Assembly (NCBI RefSeq): GCF_002245625.1
Contig: NZ_NOIG01000010.1
Coordinates: 186,001-250,000 of the forward strand
Reading direction: 5' to 3'
DNA length: 64,000 nt
From: Acidovorax kalamii
GTDB taxonomy: Bacteria > Pseudomonadota > Gammaproteobacteria > Burkholderiales > Burkholderiaceae_C
Shown piece after piece: positions 43,888 to 51,494 of this stretch; position 1 is the first letter of the stretch; each line of letters begins with the position of its first letter. The notes beneath the pieces are model-generated. The model did not search any database. It was not told where the DNA came from and saw nothing but the letters and a program-made list of their open reading frames with translations. A program made the translations under genes and the position numbers.

Positions 43888-45165
43888 CTACTTGGCATAG
43901 ACCAGGTCGCGCAAGGCCAGAGAAATCGATGGCACATAGGTGATGACCATCAGGCAGACCAGGATCACGCACACAAAAGGCAGCAGGTGTTTGATGATCC
44001 GGTCCAGCGAGATCTTGGCCACCGTGCAGGCCGCAAACAGGTTCACACCAAAGGGCGGTGTGATCATGCCCAGCGCCAGGTTCACCACCATGATCAGCCC
44101 GAAATGCACCGGGTCGATGCCAAAGTGCATGGCCACGGGCGCGAGGATGGGCGCGAGCACGATGATGGCGGCGCTGGTCTCGATGAACATGCCGATCACG
44201 AACAGCGCCGCATTCACGCCTAGCAGGAACAGGGCAGGGGACTGCAGCACGGCTTCGAGCCAGCGGCCGATGGCATCAGGCACGCCAGCGCGTGTGATGA
44301 GGAACGCAAACAGCCCGGCGTTGGCGATGATGAACATGATCACCGCCGACGAGATGGCCGACTTGCGCAGGATGGCGAACAGGTCCTTGATGCGGATCTC
44401 GCGGTAGATCACCATGCCGACGATGAGCGCATAGAACACGGCCACGGCCGATGCCTCGGTCGGGGTGAAAACGCCGCCGTAGATGCCGCCCAGGATGATC
44501 ACAGGCATGAGCAGCGCCCAGCCTGCCTGCAGCGTCGCCTTGCCAAACGGCATACGGCCATCGCCGTCGTTCTTGCCCCAGCCCTTGTACTTGCAGTATG
44601 CCCATACGAAGAGCATCAGCGCGGCGCTGATCAGCAGGCCCGGGCCAAAGCCCGCGATGAACAGCTCGCCAATCGACACTTCGGCGCTCACGCCGTACAG
44701 GATCATCGGGATCGAGGGCGGAATGATCACACCCAGCTCGGCACTGGTGGCCTGCAGTGCGGCCGCATAGCTGGTGGGGTAGCCATGCTTGATGAGCGCG
44801 GGGATCAGGATGGCACCAATCGCAAACGTGGTGGCCACCGACGAGCCCGACACGGCCGCGAAGATCATGCAGGTGAGCACGCAGGTCATGGGCAAGCCGC
44901 CCTGCACGCCGCCCACGATGCTTTTGGCGAACTCCACCAGGCGGCGCGAGATGCCGCCGGTCTCCATCAGATTGCCCGCGAGGATGAAGAAGGGAATGGC
45001 CGCGAGCGGAAACTTGTTGATCGAGGCGAACATCTCCTTGACGGAGATGAGCATGTTGGCGTTGGAGGCCTGTATGCCCAGGATGGACGCCAGGCCGATG
45101 GACACTGCCACCGAGATGGTGAGTGCAAAGCACAGCACCATCGTGGAAATCATCACGGCGCTCAT
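43888..45165 (-). CDS. dctM: TRAP transporter large membrane subunit (DctM type)
   Basis: This 425-residue inner membrane protein of about 12 TM helices is the ion-coupled permease of a TRAP system. The family motifs include FFILAGNLMETGGISRRLV, AAVSGSSVATTFAIG and LGVIIPPSIPMILYG. Its start overlaps the dctQ stop by four bases (ATGA), so translation is coupled. It works with the DctQ and DctP proteins encoded upstream. No terminator separates it from the riboswitch region just downstream. The ligand, likely an organic acid, is set by DctP. Confidence 0.95.
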   Translation of the reverse strand: MSAVMISTMVLCFALTISVAVSIGLASILGIQASNANMLISVKEMFASINKFPLAAIPFFILAGNLMETGGISRRLVEFAKSIVGGVQGGLPMTCVLTCMIFAAVSGSSVATTFAIGAILIPALIKHGYPTSYAAALQATSAELGVIIPPSIPMILYGVSAEVSIGELFIAGFGPGLLISAALMLFVWAYCKYKGWGKNDGDGRMPFGKATLQAGWALLMPVIILGGIYGGVFTPTEASAVAVFYALIVGMVIYREIRIKDLFAILRKSAISSAVIMFIIANAGLFAFLITRAGVPDAIGRWLEAVLQSPALFLLGVNAALFVIGMFIETSAAIIVLAPILAPVAMHFGIDPVHFGLIMVVNLALGMITPPFGVNLFAACTVAKISLDRIIKHLLPFVCVILVCLMVITYVPSISLALRDLVYAK

Positions 45166-45656
45166 TGGGCGGTCTCCAGTTCCATGCGCAAGGGGTCAAT
45201 CAGGTTGCCGATGATGCCCACGGCGCAAAAGACGCCGCCCACGGGCATGGCCAGGTAGGCCCAGAACATCGAGACGGATTCCAGCCCTGCCATGCTCTGC
45301 ACGCCGCCGCGTTGGGCGTAGTCCCAGCCGTACCAGATGACGATGCCGATCAGCGCCAAGGCTGCCAGCGCAACCACCCAGTCCAGCACCCGCCGCAGGG
45401 CGGGAGGGCTCCAGCGGTACAGCACATCCACGCTCACCATCGCCCCCTGGCGGAAGGCGGCGGGGATGGCGAGGAACACCATCCAGATCAGGCTGAAGCG
45501 GATCAGCACTTCCGTCCATTCGGCGGGCTGCTCCAGCACAAAGCGCATGAGGATCTGGAACATGCCCAGCGAGGCAGACAGGGCCAGCATGGCGCAGGCC
45601 CCCAGCATGGCGATGAACGTGGTCCATCGTTCAAAGGTGAGAAAAGCATTTTTCAT
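45162..45656 (-). CDS. dctQ: TRAP transporter small membrane subunit (DctQ type)
   Basis: This 164-residue protein with four TM helices is the small membrane subunit of the TRAP system. The motif EWTEVLIRFSLIWMVFLAIPAAFRQGAMVSVD is typical of DctQ. It overlaps dctM by four bases. An intrinsic terminator lies between it and dctP, so the membrane subunits should be made at a lower level than the binding protein. Confidence 0.93.
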   Translation of the reverse strand: MKNAFLTFERWTTFIAMLGACAMLALSASLGMFQILMRFVLEQPAEWTEVLIRFSLIWMVFLAIPAAFRQGAMVSVDVLYRWSPPALRRVLDWVVALAALALIGIVIWYGWDYAQRGGVQSMAGLESVSMFWAYLAMPVGGVFCAVGIIGNLIDPLRMELETAQ

Positions 45657-45740
45657 GGGGCGGTGCCAGCCATGGGCAGTGGTTGAATCAACAGGGGGAA
45701 CAACACGGTAAGCAATCAGGCAAGAAACCCGGGGCGAGAA

Positions 45741-45799
45741 TAAAAACGCCCGATAGCGCTTGCGCTACGGGCGTTGGTTGCTACTACAACGATAGTAGC
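45741..45799 (-). terminator. Terminator and hairpin between dctP and dctQ
   Basis: On the minus strand AACGCCCGTAGCGC / GCGCTATCGGGCGTT, with one mismatch, makes a long stem (45745-45775), followed by TTTTAT. A second small hairpin GCTACTA/TAGTAGC lies just before it (45780-45799). Both stand 8-66 bases after the dctP stop and would limit transcription into dctQM or protect the dctP mRNA. Confidence 0.75.
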
Positions 45800-45806
45800 G
45801 CGGGCA

Positions 45807-46778
45807 TCACTTGAAATCGCGGATCTTGTCGAGCGTGGCCTTGCCGAACTGTTTTTCGAATTCGGCATTCACGGGGGCCAGTGCGGCCACAAACTTGGAT
45901 TTGTCGGGGTTGTCCACCACCGTCATGCCCTTGGCGCGCAGGTCGGCCACACCCTTGGCATCGTCTTCATCCACGCGTGCACGGTTGGCCTTGGTGCCTT
46001 CCTTGGCGGCGTCGATGAAGGCCTGTTTGTCCGCAGCCGACAGCTTCTCGAAAGCGCCCTTGTTCATCACGAAGATGGCAGGCGAGTACACGTGGCCGGT
46101 CAGCGTCAGGTGCTTTTGCACCTGGTCGAACTTGGCCGAAATGATCACGGGCAGCGGGTTCTCCTGGCCGTCCACAGTGCCTTGTTGCAGGGCCGTGAAC
46201 ACTTCGGGGAAGGCCATGGGCGTGGTGATGATGCCAAAGCCCTTGTAGGCGGCGATGTGCACGGGGTTCTCCATCGTGCGCATCTTCAGGCCTTTGAGGT
46301 CTTCGGGCGTGTTGACCGAGCGCTTGCTGTTGGTCATGTGGCGGAAGCCGTTCTCAGCCCAGGCCAGGGCCTTGAAGCCCTTGCTGTCGAACTTGGTCAG
46401 CATCTCCTGCCCGATGGGGCCGTCCAGCACCGCGCGAGCATGCGCCTTGTCGCGGAACAGGAAGGGCACGTCCAGGATCTTGGTCTCTGGCACAAAGTTG
46501 GGGATGGGGCCTGTGGAGCTGAAAGCCAGCTCTTGCGTGCCCAGCTGCACGGCTTCGATCGACTCGCGCTCGCCGCCCAGTGCGCCGTTGTAGAAGGTCT
46601 GCACCTTGTAGCGGCCGCTGGTGCGCTTTTCGACTTCCTTGGCAAACGTGTCGATGGCAATCCCCTGGTGGGAATTCTGGGCCGTCGAGATGCTGATGCG
46701 CATGGTGGTCTGCGCGGCAGCGGTGGCCACAAAGCCGAGCGCGAGGCTCAGGCCGACGACGAGTCTGGTCAATTGCAT
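45807..46778 (-). CDS. dctP: TRAP transporter solute-binding protein (DctP type)
   Basis: This 323-residue periplasmic binding protein has a signal peptide (LVVGLSLALGFVATAAAQ). The DctP signatures include GGERESIEAVQLGTQELAFSST, KGLKMRTMENPVHIAAYKGFG and the conserved Arg (R of LKMRTMENP) that holds the ligand carboxylate. The start MQLTRLVVGL at 46778 is supported by AGGAGA seven bases before it; longer readings are upstream sequence. It is the first gene of dctP-dctQ-dctM and divergent from an Lrp-family gene. C4-dicarboxylates or other organic acids are likely ligands. Confidence 0.93.
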   Translation of the reverse strand: MQLTRLVVGLSLALGFVATAAAQTTMRISISTAQNSHQGIAIDTFAKEVEKRTSGRYKVQTFYNGALGGERESIEAVQLGTQELAFSSTGPIPNFVPETKILDVPFLFRDKAHARAVLDGPIGQEMLTKFDSKGFKALAWAENGFRHMTNSKRSVNTPEDLKGLKMRTMENPVHIAAYKGFGIITTPMAFPEVFTALQQGTVDGQENPLPVIISAKFDQVQKHLTLTGHVYSPAIFVMNKGAFEKLSAADKQAFIDAAKEGTKANRARVDEDDAKGVADLRAKGMTVVDNPDKSKFVAALAPVNAEFEKQFGKATLDKIRDFK

Positions 46779-47032
46779 GGTGTCTCCTGTTGATGGTGGG
46801 GCAGGGGTGGGTTGCGCCGGGGCCCTCGCGGAGCCGCCCCCGACCTCGCTGAAATTATGGCGGTGCAGCATGGCCGTAGGCATCCGGGTTTGTGCTGGTA
46901 AGCGTGCTTATTAACTGGGCTGCAAGGCGTTTGCAGTTGCATTGGCGACACCCCGGGCGCTGGGCTGGCAGACCTGTGCATGCGGTCTGTATGGCCGCCG
47001 CAGGGCGTTCGTGATGGGCCTGAAATGCCAAG

Positions 47033-47063
47033 GGCCCCGTGCTGGCGGTAACCAGCCGGGGCC
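47033..47063. other. Strong GC-rich hairpin in the dctP-lrp gap
   Basis: GGCCCCG-GCTGG and CCAGC-CGGGGCC pair over 12 bp with a one-base bulge and a six-base loop. No T-run follows on either strand, so it is not a standard terminator. It could belong to a leader or a small RNA, or be a repeat. Confidence 0.4.
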
Positions 47064-47160
47064 TTGTCAGTTTGTGCGCTCTGGTAAGAGCGCCTTGATG
47101 AAAGAAGTATGCGCCGCGTGGCAGAGATGAATTTGCTGAATTCGCTTGAAATGGTCTTGT

Positions 47161-47181
47161 TTGCAGAAAAATTTGCTGCAA
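47161..47181. promoter_or_regulatory. Candidate Lrp-type operator
   Basis: TTGCAG and CTGCAA flank nine A/T-rich bases, forming a 21-bp palindrome 28 bases before the Lrp start. A second related half-site ATTTGCTGAA lies at 47131. Lrp/AsnC proteins bind AT-rich palindromes of this sort, often their own promoter. Confidence 0.45.
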
Positions 47182-47209
47182 TGGATTGTTTCTGTGAATA
47201 ATCCGGCCG

Positions 47210-47674
47210 ATGGATCGCCTCGACAGAAAAATTCTCGCCGTGCTGCAGGGCAACGCGCGCGCCAGCTTGCAAGAGATTGGCCAGGCCGTGGGCCTGAGCC
47301 CGTCGCCCTGCTGGGGGCGCATCAAGAAGATGGAGGAGGCAGGTGTCATCCAGGGCTACACCGTGCGCATCAACCCGCAGTCGCTCGACCTGGCCGACAC
47401 GGTGCTGGTGCAGGTCACGCTCGACAGCCATTCGGACAACACGCTCGAAAAATTTGGCGAGACGCTGGCCAGCATTCCCGAAGTGATCGAGGCGCATCTG
47501 GTGTCGGGCGACTACGACTACCTGCTGCGCATCGTGGTCAAAGACACGCGCGACTACGAACGCCTGCTGCGCGAGAAGCTCTACAAGATCAAGGGCATAC
47601 GCCACAGCCGGTCCAGCTTTGTGCTGCGCACCCTCAAGAAGGCCGACCTGCCGCTTTTTGTGGGGTCGGTTTGA
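47210..47674 (+). CDS. Lrp/AsnC-family regulator (154 aa)
   Basis: An N-terminal AsnC-type helix-turn-helix (LDRKILAVLQGNARASLQEIGQAVGLSPSPCWGRIKKM) is followed by an RAM ligand-binding domain with VLVQVTLDSH and HLVSGDYDYLLRIVV, in which the Gly-Asp-x-Asp turn is the effector-binding region. It senses an amino acid or related metabolite. It is divergent from the TRAP gene dctP and 95 bases upstream of a LysR gene on the same strand. No good Shine-Dalgarno precedes the ATG. It may control dctPQM, itself, or more distant genes. Confidence 0.92.
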   Translation: MDRLDRKILAVLQGNARASLQEIGQAVGLSPSPCWGRIKKMEEAGVIQGYTVRINPQSLDLADTVLVQVTLDSHSDNTLEKFGETLASIPEVIEAHLVSGDYDYLLRIVVKDTRDYERLLREKLYKIKGIRHSRSSFVLRTLKKADLPLFVGSV

Positions 47675-47675
47675 A

Positions 47676-47735
47676 TAAAAATGGCCGCTTCCGCGCTATG
47701 GTAAAGCGCTTTAAGCTATCAAAATAGTAGCATTC
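47676..47735. repeat. Dispersed Comamonadaceae-type repeat
   Basis: The copy contains GAATAAAAATGGCCGCTTCC, ATGGTAAAGCGCTTTAAGC and TATCAAAATAGTAGCATT. The first part is identical to the 18359 copy and the middle to the copy within hrpA. It fills the gap between the Lrp and LysR genes. Confidence 0.65.
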
Positions 47736-47769
47736 GGCGTTTGCTGAAATGCGCTTGAGAGCCTCCACC

Positions 47770-48681
47770 ATGAACCTGCGATTTGTCGAAGCCTTTTACT
47801 GGGTGGCCTCCCTCAAAAGCGTGACACGCGCGGCCGAGAAGCTGTTCCTCACGCAGTCGGCCATGTCCAGCCGCATTTCTGCACTCGAAGAGGAGCTGGG
47901 CGTGCTGCTGCTCGACCGGCGCGACAAGCACTTCAAGCTCACGGTGGCCGGGGCCCGTTTTCTGGTCTACGCCAAGCGCATGCTGGAGCTGCAGCGTCAG
48001 CTCAAGTCCGAGATGGGATCGGGTGGCCCGTTGGAGGTGTCGATCCGCCTCGGCGCCATCGAATCGGTGCTGCATTCATGGCTCATTCCGTGGGTGGAAC
48101 AGCTGCGCAAGGACAACCCGCTGCTGGAGCTGGAGCTGACGGTGGAGACCACCCCCGTGTTGCTCGACCAGATCCGCCGCGGCACCCTGGATGCCGTGTT
48201 CGCAGCCCTGCCGGCGGCGGCGGACGGCATCCGCAGCCAGGCGGTGACGCCCATGGAGATGGTGTTTGTGGGCAACAGCAAGACGCACCGCAAGCGCCGC
48301 TACGCGCTCGAAGACTTTGCAGGGGCCGACATCCTGACCTTTCAGCGTGGCTCGCAGCCGCACGTGTCTTTGCTCGACACGTTGCGCCAAGCGCAGGTGG
48401 AGCCGCGCTGCGTGCACACCATCTCGTCCATCTCGGCCATGGTCCAGCTGGTGCAGGGCGGCTTTGGCGTGGCAACGCTGCCGCGCCTGGCGGTGCAGCG
48501 GCTGCTGGCGTTTCCGGACCTGCGCGCGCTGGCCTGCGATACCGCGCTCAAGCCCCTGCCCATCCATGTGAGCTACCGCGAAGACCCCTCGTCACCGGCT
48601 ATGGAGGCCGTCGTGCGCTCGGCGCTCAGCTTTATCGACGCGCAACAGCCGCCATCCAAGGTGCGCAAAGCCCGAGCCTGA
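47770..48681 (+). CDS. LysR-family regulator (303 aa)
   Basis: The N-terminal winged helix (FVEAFYWVASLKSVTRAAEKLFLTQSAMSSRISALEEELG) and a two-lobed effector domain define a LysR-type activator. The start MNLRFVEAF at 47770 is preferred to a seven-residue longer reading. It precedes the DUF1445-TRAP-oxoprolinase cluster on the same strand, separated by 354 bases with two palindromes, so it may control that cluster. Its effector would then be the lactam or amino acid imported by it. LysR genes are more often divergent from their targets, so this link is only positional. Confidence 0.9.
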   Translation: MNLRFVEAFYWVASLKSVTRAAEKLFLTQSAMSSRISALEEELGVLLLDRRDKHFKLTVAGARFLVYAKRMLELQRQLKSEMGSGGPLEVSIRLGAIESVLHSWLIPWVEQLRKDNPLLELELTVETTPVLLDQIRRGTLDAVFAALPAAADGIRSQAVTPMEMVFVGNSKTHRKRRYALEDFAGADILTFQRGSQPHVSLLDTLRQAQVEPRCVHTISSISAMVQLVQGGFGVATLPRLAVQRLLAFPDLRALACDTALKPLPIHVSYREDPSSPAMEAVVRSALSFIDAQQPPSKVRKARA

Positions 48682-49035
48682 GCGATTCCGTACGCGCTTC
48701 TTTGCGTACGCATATGTGCGCATGCACCGGCGCAGTGCATGAGGTGCTGTGTCTGCAATGTCTATCCGGCGCCGCACGGTTGCGAAGCGGGGAGGCAGCA
48801 CCGCTAGCACACGCCCCCACTGCGGCTATCAGGGTGCATTTTTTTCCGGGTTAACCCCTAATTTTCGGCCAAGGGTTAACCCTTGGGCACCAGTCTGGTT
48901 CACTCTGCCCCAATGAAGTGCATCGAAAAAATCGATGAGCTAAGAGAAAATTTTTGAATTTGCCAGCAGGCAGTGCAGCCCAACACAATCCGCCCAACGT
49001 CATGCAATTGACATTTCTCAATGCAAGGAAACACG
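48682..49035. other. 354-base regulatory region ahead of the oxoprolinase cluster
   Basis: No gene is supported here. Features seen are an inverted repeat GTACGC...GCGTAC (48689-48708), two GGGTTAACCC palindromes at 48848-48882, a small hairpin CATCGA/TCGATG (48920-48936) and an AT-rich stretch leading to the ribosome binding site of the next gene. The cluster promoter probably lies between 48850 and 49000. Confidence 0.5.
48848..48884. promoter_or_regulatory. Pair of GGGTTAACCC palindromic operators
   Basis: Two perfect 10-bp palindromes GGGTTAACCC stand at 48848-48857 and 48873-48882, centres 25 bases apart; the second is extended to AAGGGTTAACCCTT. The repetition and perfect symmetry suggest a dimeric repressor or activator site controlling the plus-strand cluster that starts at 49036. 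Confidence 0.6.
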
Positions 49036-49860
49036 GTGGATTCAGTTCAAGACAAAGCGCTGGCAGTGTTTGGCGCCGAGGGCATCAACAACCCCGGCCA
49101 CGTGCGCAGCGTCATCCGGCAAGGGGCCTGGGCATCGCACACCAGTGGTCTGGCGCATGGGCGGGTGCAGGGCAACCTGGTGATCCTGCCTGAGGTGCAG
49201 GCGGGTGATTTTCTGCGCTTTTGCCAGCGCAACCCCAAGCCCTGCCCGGTGCTGGCCGTGAGTGAGCCTGGCCAGATCACGTTGCCATCGCTGGGCCAGG
49301 GCATCGACATTCGCAGCGATGTGCCGCAGTACCGCGTCTGGCGCCATGGCGAGCTGGCGCAAGAGGTGACCGACATCACCGACCTGTGGCGTGCCGACCT
49401 GGTGACCTTTGTGCTCGGCTGCTCGTTCTCGTTCGAGTCGGCATTGCAGGAAGCCGGTATCAGCTTGCGCCACATCAACGAAGGCAAGAACGTGGCCATG
49501 TACCGCACCAACATTGCGACCGAACCCGCAGGGCCCTTTGGTGGCGCCATGGTTGTGTCCATGCGGCCCATGCCTGCGGCCGATGTGATCCGCGCGGTGC
49601 AGGTCACCTCGCGTTTCCCCAACGTGCATGGCGCCCCCGTGCACATCGGTGATCCGGCGCTCATCGGCATTGCCGACATTGGCCAGCCCGACTACGGCGA
49701 CGCCGTGGCGCTGCTGCCCGATGAGATCCCTGTGTTCTGGGCCTGTGGCGTGACGCCGCAGTCCGCCATCTTGAATGCCCAACCGGCGTTCTGCATCACC
49801 CATGCCCCGGGCTGCATGCTGGTCACCGATCTTCTTAACCACCAACTCGCCAGCTTCTAA
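49036..49860 (+). CDS. DUF1445 putative hydro-lyase / D-glutamate cyclase-like
   Basis: This 274-residue protein belongs to the DUF1445 (UPF0317) family, whose mammalian relative converts D-glutamate to 5-oxo-D-proline. Conserved blocks [42 protein letters not shown] and [13 protein letters not shown] are present. GTG 49036 is the better start because AAGGA stands seven bases before it; ATG 49021 overlaps that site. It leads a plus-strand cluster with a TRAP transporter and a 5-oxoprolinase, which fits a role in lactam/D-glutamate interconversion. Bacterial members are often annotated only as putative hydro-lyases, so the reaction is inferred. Confidence 0.85.
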   Translation: MDSVQDKALAVFGAEGINNPGHVRSVIRQGAWASHTSGLAHGRVQGNLVILPEVQAGDFLRFCQRNPKPCPVLAVSEPGQITLPSLGQGIDIRSDVPQYRVWRHGELAQEVTDITDLWRADLVTFVLGCSFSFESALQEAGISLRHINEGKNVAMYRTNIATEPAGPFGGAMVVSMRPMPAADVIRAVQVTSRFPNVHGAPVHIGDPALIGIADIGQPDYGDAVALLPDEIPVFWACGVTPQSAILNAQPAFCITHAPGCMLVTDLLNHQLASF

Positions 49861-49885
49861 GCGGCTTACCCCCAGGAGTCTCCCC

Positions 49886-50851
49886 ATGAAAAAATTTGCA
49901 CTGTGTATGACGGCCGCCCTCAGCGTGTGCGCGGCCCAAGCCCAGGTCAAGTGGGACCTGCCCACCGGCTACGGCGCCAACAGCTTCCAGACGCAAAACG
50001 TGCAGCAATTCGCCACTGATGTGGACAAGCTCACGGGTGGCAAGCTCAAGATCACCTTGCACCCGGGTGGCTCGCTGTACAAGGCCAACGAGATCAAGCG
50101 TGCCGTGCAGACCGGGCAGGTGCCGTCGGCCGAGTTCATCCTCTCGGGCGCATCCAACGAGAACCCGCTTTTTGGCGTGGATTCGATTCCCTTCCTGGCC
50201 ACGAGCTACGCAGACTCCAAGCGCCTGTACCTGGCCGCCAAGCCTGCGCAAGAGAAGCTGCTGGCATCGCAGGGGGTGAAGGTGCTGTTCACCGTGCCAT
50301 GGCCCGGCCAGTCGCTGTATTCGCTCAAGCCCCTGAGCACGCCAGCAGACTTCGCGGGCACCAAGATGCGCGCCTACAACCCGGCCACCACGCGCATTGC
50401 GCAGTTGCTCAAGGCCCAGCCCGTCACCATCCAGCTGTCCGAACTGGGCCAGGCTCTGGCCACCAACACGGTGCAGAACTTTCTGACGTCGAGCGCCAGC
50501 GGTGTGGAGTCGAAGTTGTACGAGCAGGTGAAGCATTTCTACCCTGTGAGCGCCTGGCTGCCACGCAACGCCACGGTGGTCAACCAGAAGGCCTTTGATG
50601 CGCTCGACAAGCCCTTGCAGGACGCTGTGCTGAAGGCTGCGGCCGATGCCGAAGCGCGCGGCTGGGCCACCAGCGAGCGGGTGGACAAGGAGTTCATCAA
50701 GGAGCTGGCCGCCAAGGGCATGACAGTGGCCGAGCCCAGCGACAGCATCAAAAAGGAACTGGCCAGCATTGGCGAGTCGATGACCGCCGACTGGGTGAAG
50801 TCGGCCGGTCCCGAGGGTCAGGCCATCATCGACGCCTACCGCAAGAAGTAA
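49886..50851 (+). CDS. dctP: TRAP solute-binding protein, first of two
   Basis: A 321-residue DctP-family binding protein with signal peptide (KKFALCMTAALSVCAAQAQ) and the ligand region PADFAGTKMRAYNPATTRIAQ with its conserved Arg. AGGAG lies nine bases before the ATG. It begins 25 bases after the DUF1445 gene and is followed by two hairpins and the membrane subunits. A paralogue (52832-53797) lies after dctM and shares motifs such as TGY..SF.T.NV.QFA.DV and MR.YNPAT.RIA. The ligand is probably 5-oxoproline or a similar small acid. Confidence 0.93.
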   Translation: MKKFALCMTAALSVCAAQAQVKWDLPTGYGANSFQTQNVQQFATDVDKLTGGKLKITLHPGGSLYKANEIKRAVQTGQVPSAEFILSGASNENPLFGVDSIPFLATSYADSKRLYLAAKPAQEKLLASQGVKVLFTVPWPGQSLYSLKPLSTPADFAGTKMRAYNPATTRIAQLLKAQPVTIQLSELGQALATNTVQNFLTSSASGVESKLYEQVKHFYPVSAWLPRNATVVNQKAFDALDKPLQDAVLKAAADAEARGWATSERVDKEFIKELAAKGMTVAEPSDSIKKELASIGESMTADWVKSAGPEGQAIIDAYRKK

Positions 50852-50864
50852 GCGCCGCGCGCCA

Positions 50865-50912
50865 GGCCCCGCCACGGGGCCGGGCAGCACCAGCACCCCA
50901 TGCGTGCTGCCC
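50865..50912 (+). terminator. Double hairpin between binding protein and membrane subunits
   Basis: GGCCCCG/CGGGGCC (50865-50881) is followed at once by GGGCAGCAC/GTGCTGCCC (50882-50912). There is only a weak T-run (CTGTTTCC), so it is more likely an mRNA-stabilising or attenuating structure than a complete terminator. It mirrors the terminator after dctP in the other TRAP unit. Confidence 0.55.
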
Positions 50913-50963
50913 CTGTTTCCAGCCACTCCTTTTTTCATTTTTCAAGCGTTACCGGAGTACGCC

Positions 50964-51473
50964 ATGGACAAACTCGTCCGAAATTTCTACAGGCTGCTGA
51001 TGCTGCTGTCCGGCATCTCCATGCTGGCCGCGTTCGCCGCCGTCACGCTGGGCGTGTTTGCCCGCGAAGTCATCCACCTGAACATCGACGGGCTTGATGC
51101 ATACGCCGGCTACGCCATCGCCGCTGCGCTGTTCTTCGCCCTGCCCAGCACGCTGCAAAACGGCGACCACATCCGCGTGACGCTGGTGCTGGACCGCCTG
51201 CCAGCGCGTCTGCGCTCGGCCTTCGAATGGTTCTGCTTGAGTGCGGCGCTTGTGCTCACGCTCTACATCGCCTGGTACGCCGTGCGCTCGGTCTGGATTT
51301 CGTATATCACGCACGACATCTCGCCCGCAGCCGACGCCTCGCCGCTGTGGATCCCGCAGATCAGCATGGCCATGGGCTGCATTGGCTTTGCGCTGTCGTT
51401 TGCCCATGCCCTTGTCTTGCGCTTCCAGGGCGTGGCCTTCATGGCCGTGTCCGAGTCGGCGCGTTCCGAATAA
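50964..51473 (+). CDS. dctQ: TRAP transporter small membrane subunit
   Basis: A 169-residue DctQ-type protein with four hydrophobic helices (LMLLSGISMLAAFAAVTLGVF, AGYAIAAALFFALPSTLQNG, LSAALVLTLYIAWYAV, and the C-terminal ISMAMGCIGFALSFAHALVL). The loop NGDHIRVTLVLDRLP corresponds to the conserved RxGxHIRV-type region. GGAG lies six bases before the ATG at 50964. It works with the following DctM and one or both binding proteins. Confidence 0.92.
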   Translation: MDKLVRNFYRLLMLLSGISMLAAFAAVTLGVFAREVIHLNIDGLDAYAGYAIAAALFFALPSTLQNGDHIRVTLVLDRLPARLRSAFEWFCLSAALVLTLYIAWYAVRSVWISYITHDISPAADASPLWIPQISMAMGCIGFALSFAHALVLRFQGVAFMAVSESARSE

Positions 51474-51494
51474 CCCGAACCCGGAGACACCATC

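Larger units (their letters stand above)
46779..47209. other. 431-base intergenic region between dctP and lrp-type gene
   Basis: The region holds no ORF I can support. It contains the promoter side of dctP (AT-rich TGGTAAGCGTGCTTATTAAC near 46900), a strong hairpin at 47033-47063 and AT-rich sequence with a TTGCAG/CTGCAA palindrome at 47161-47181, close to the Lrp gene. Confidence 0.5.

Noticed and set aside
48689-48708. GTACGC inverted repeat after the LysR gene as a terminator
   Set aside because: There is no T-run after the stem on either strand; it may be a hairpin or a protein site but is not supported as a terminator.
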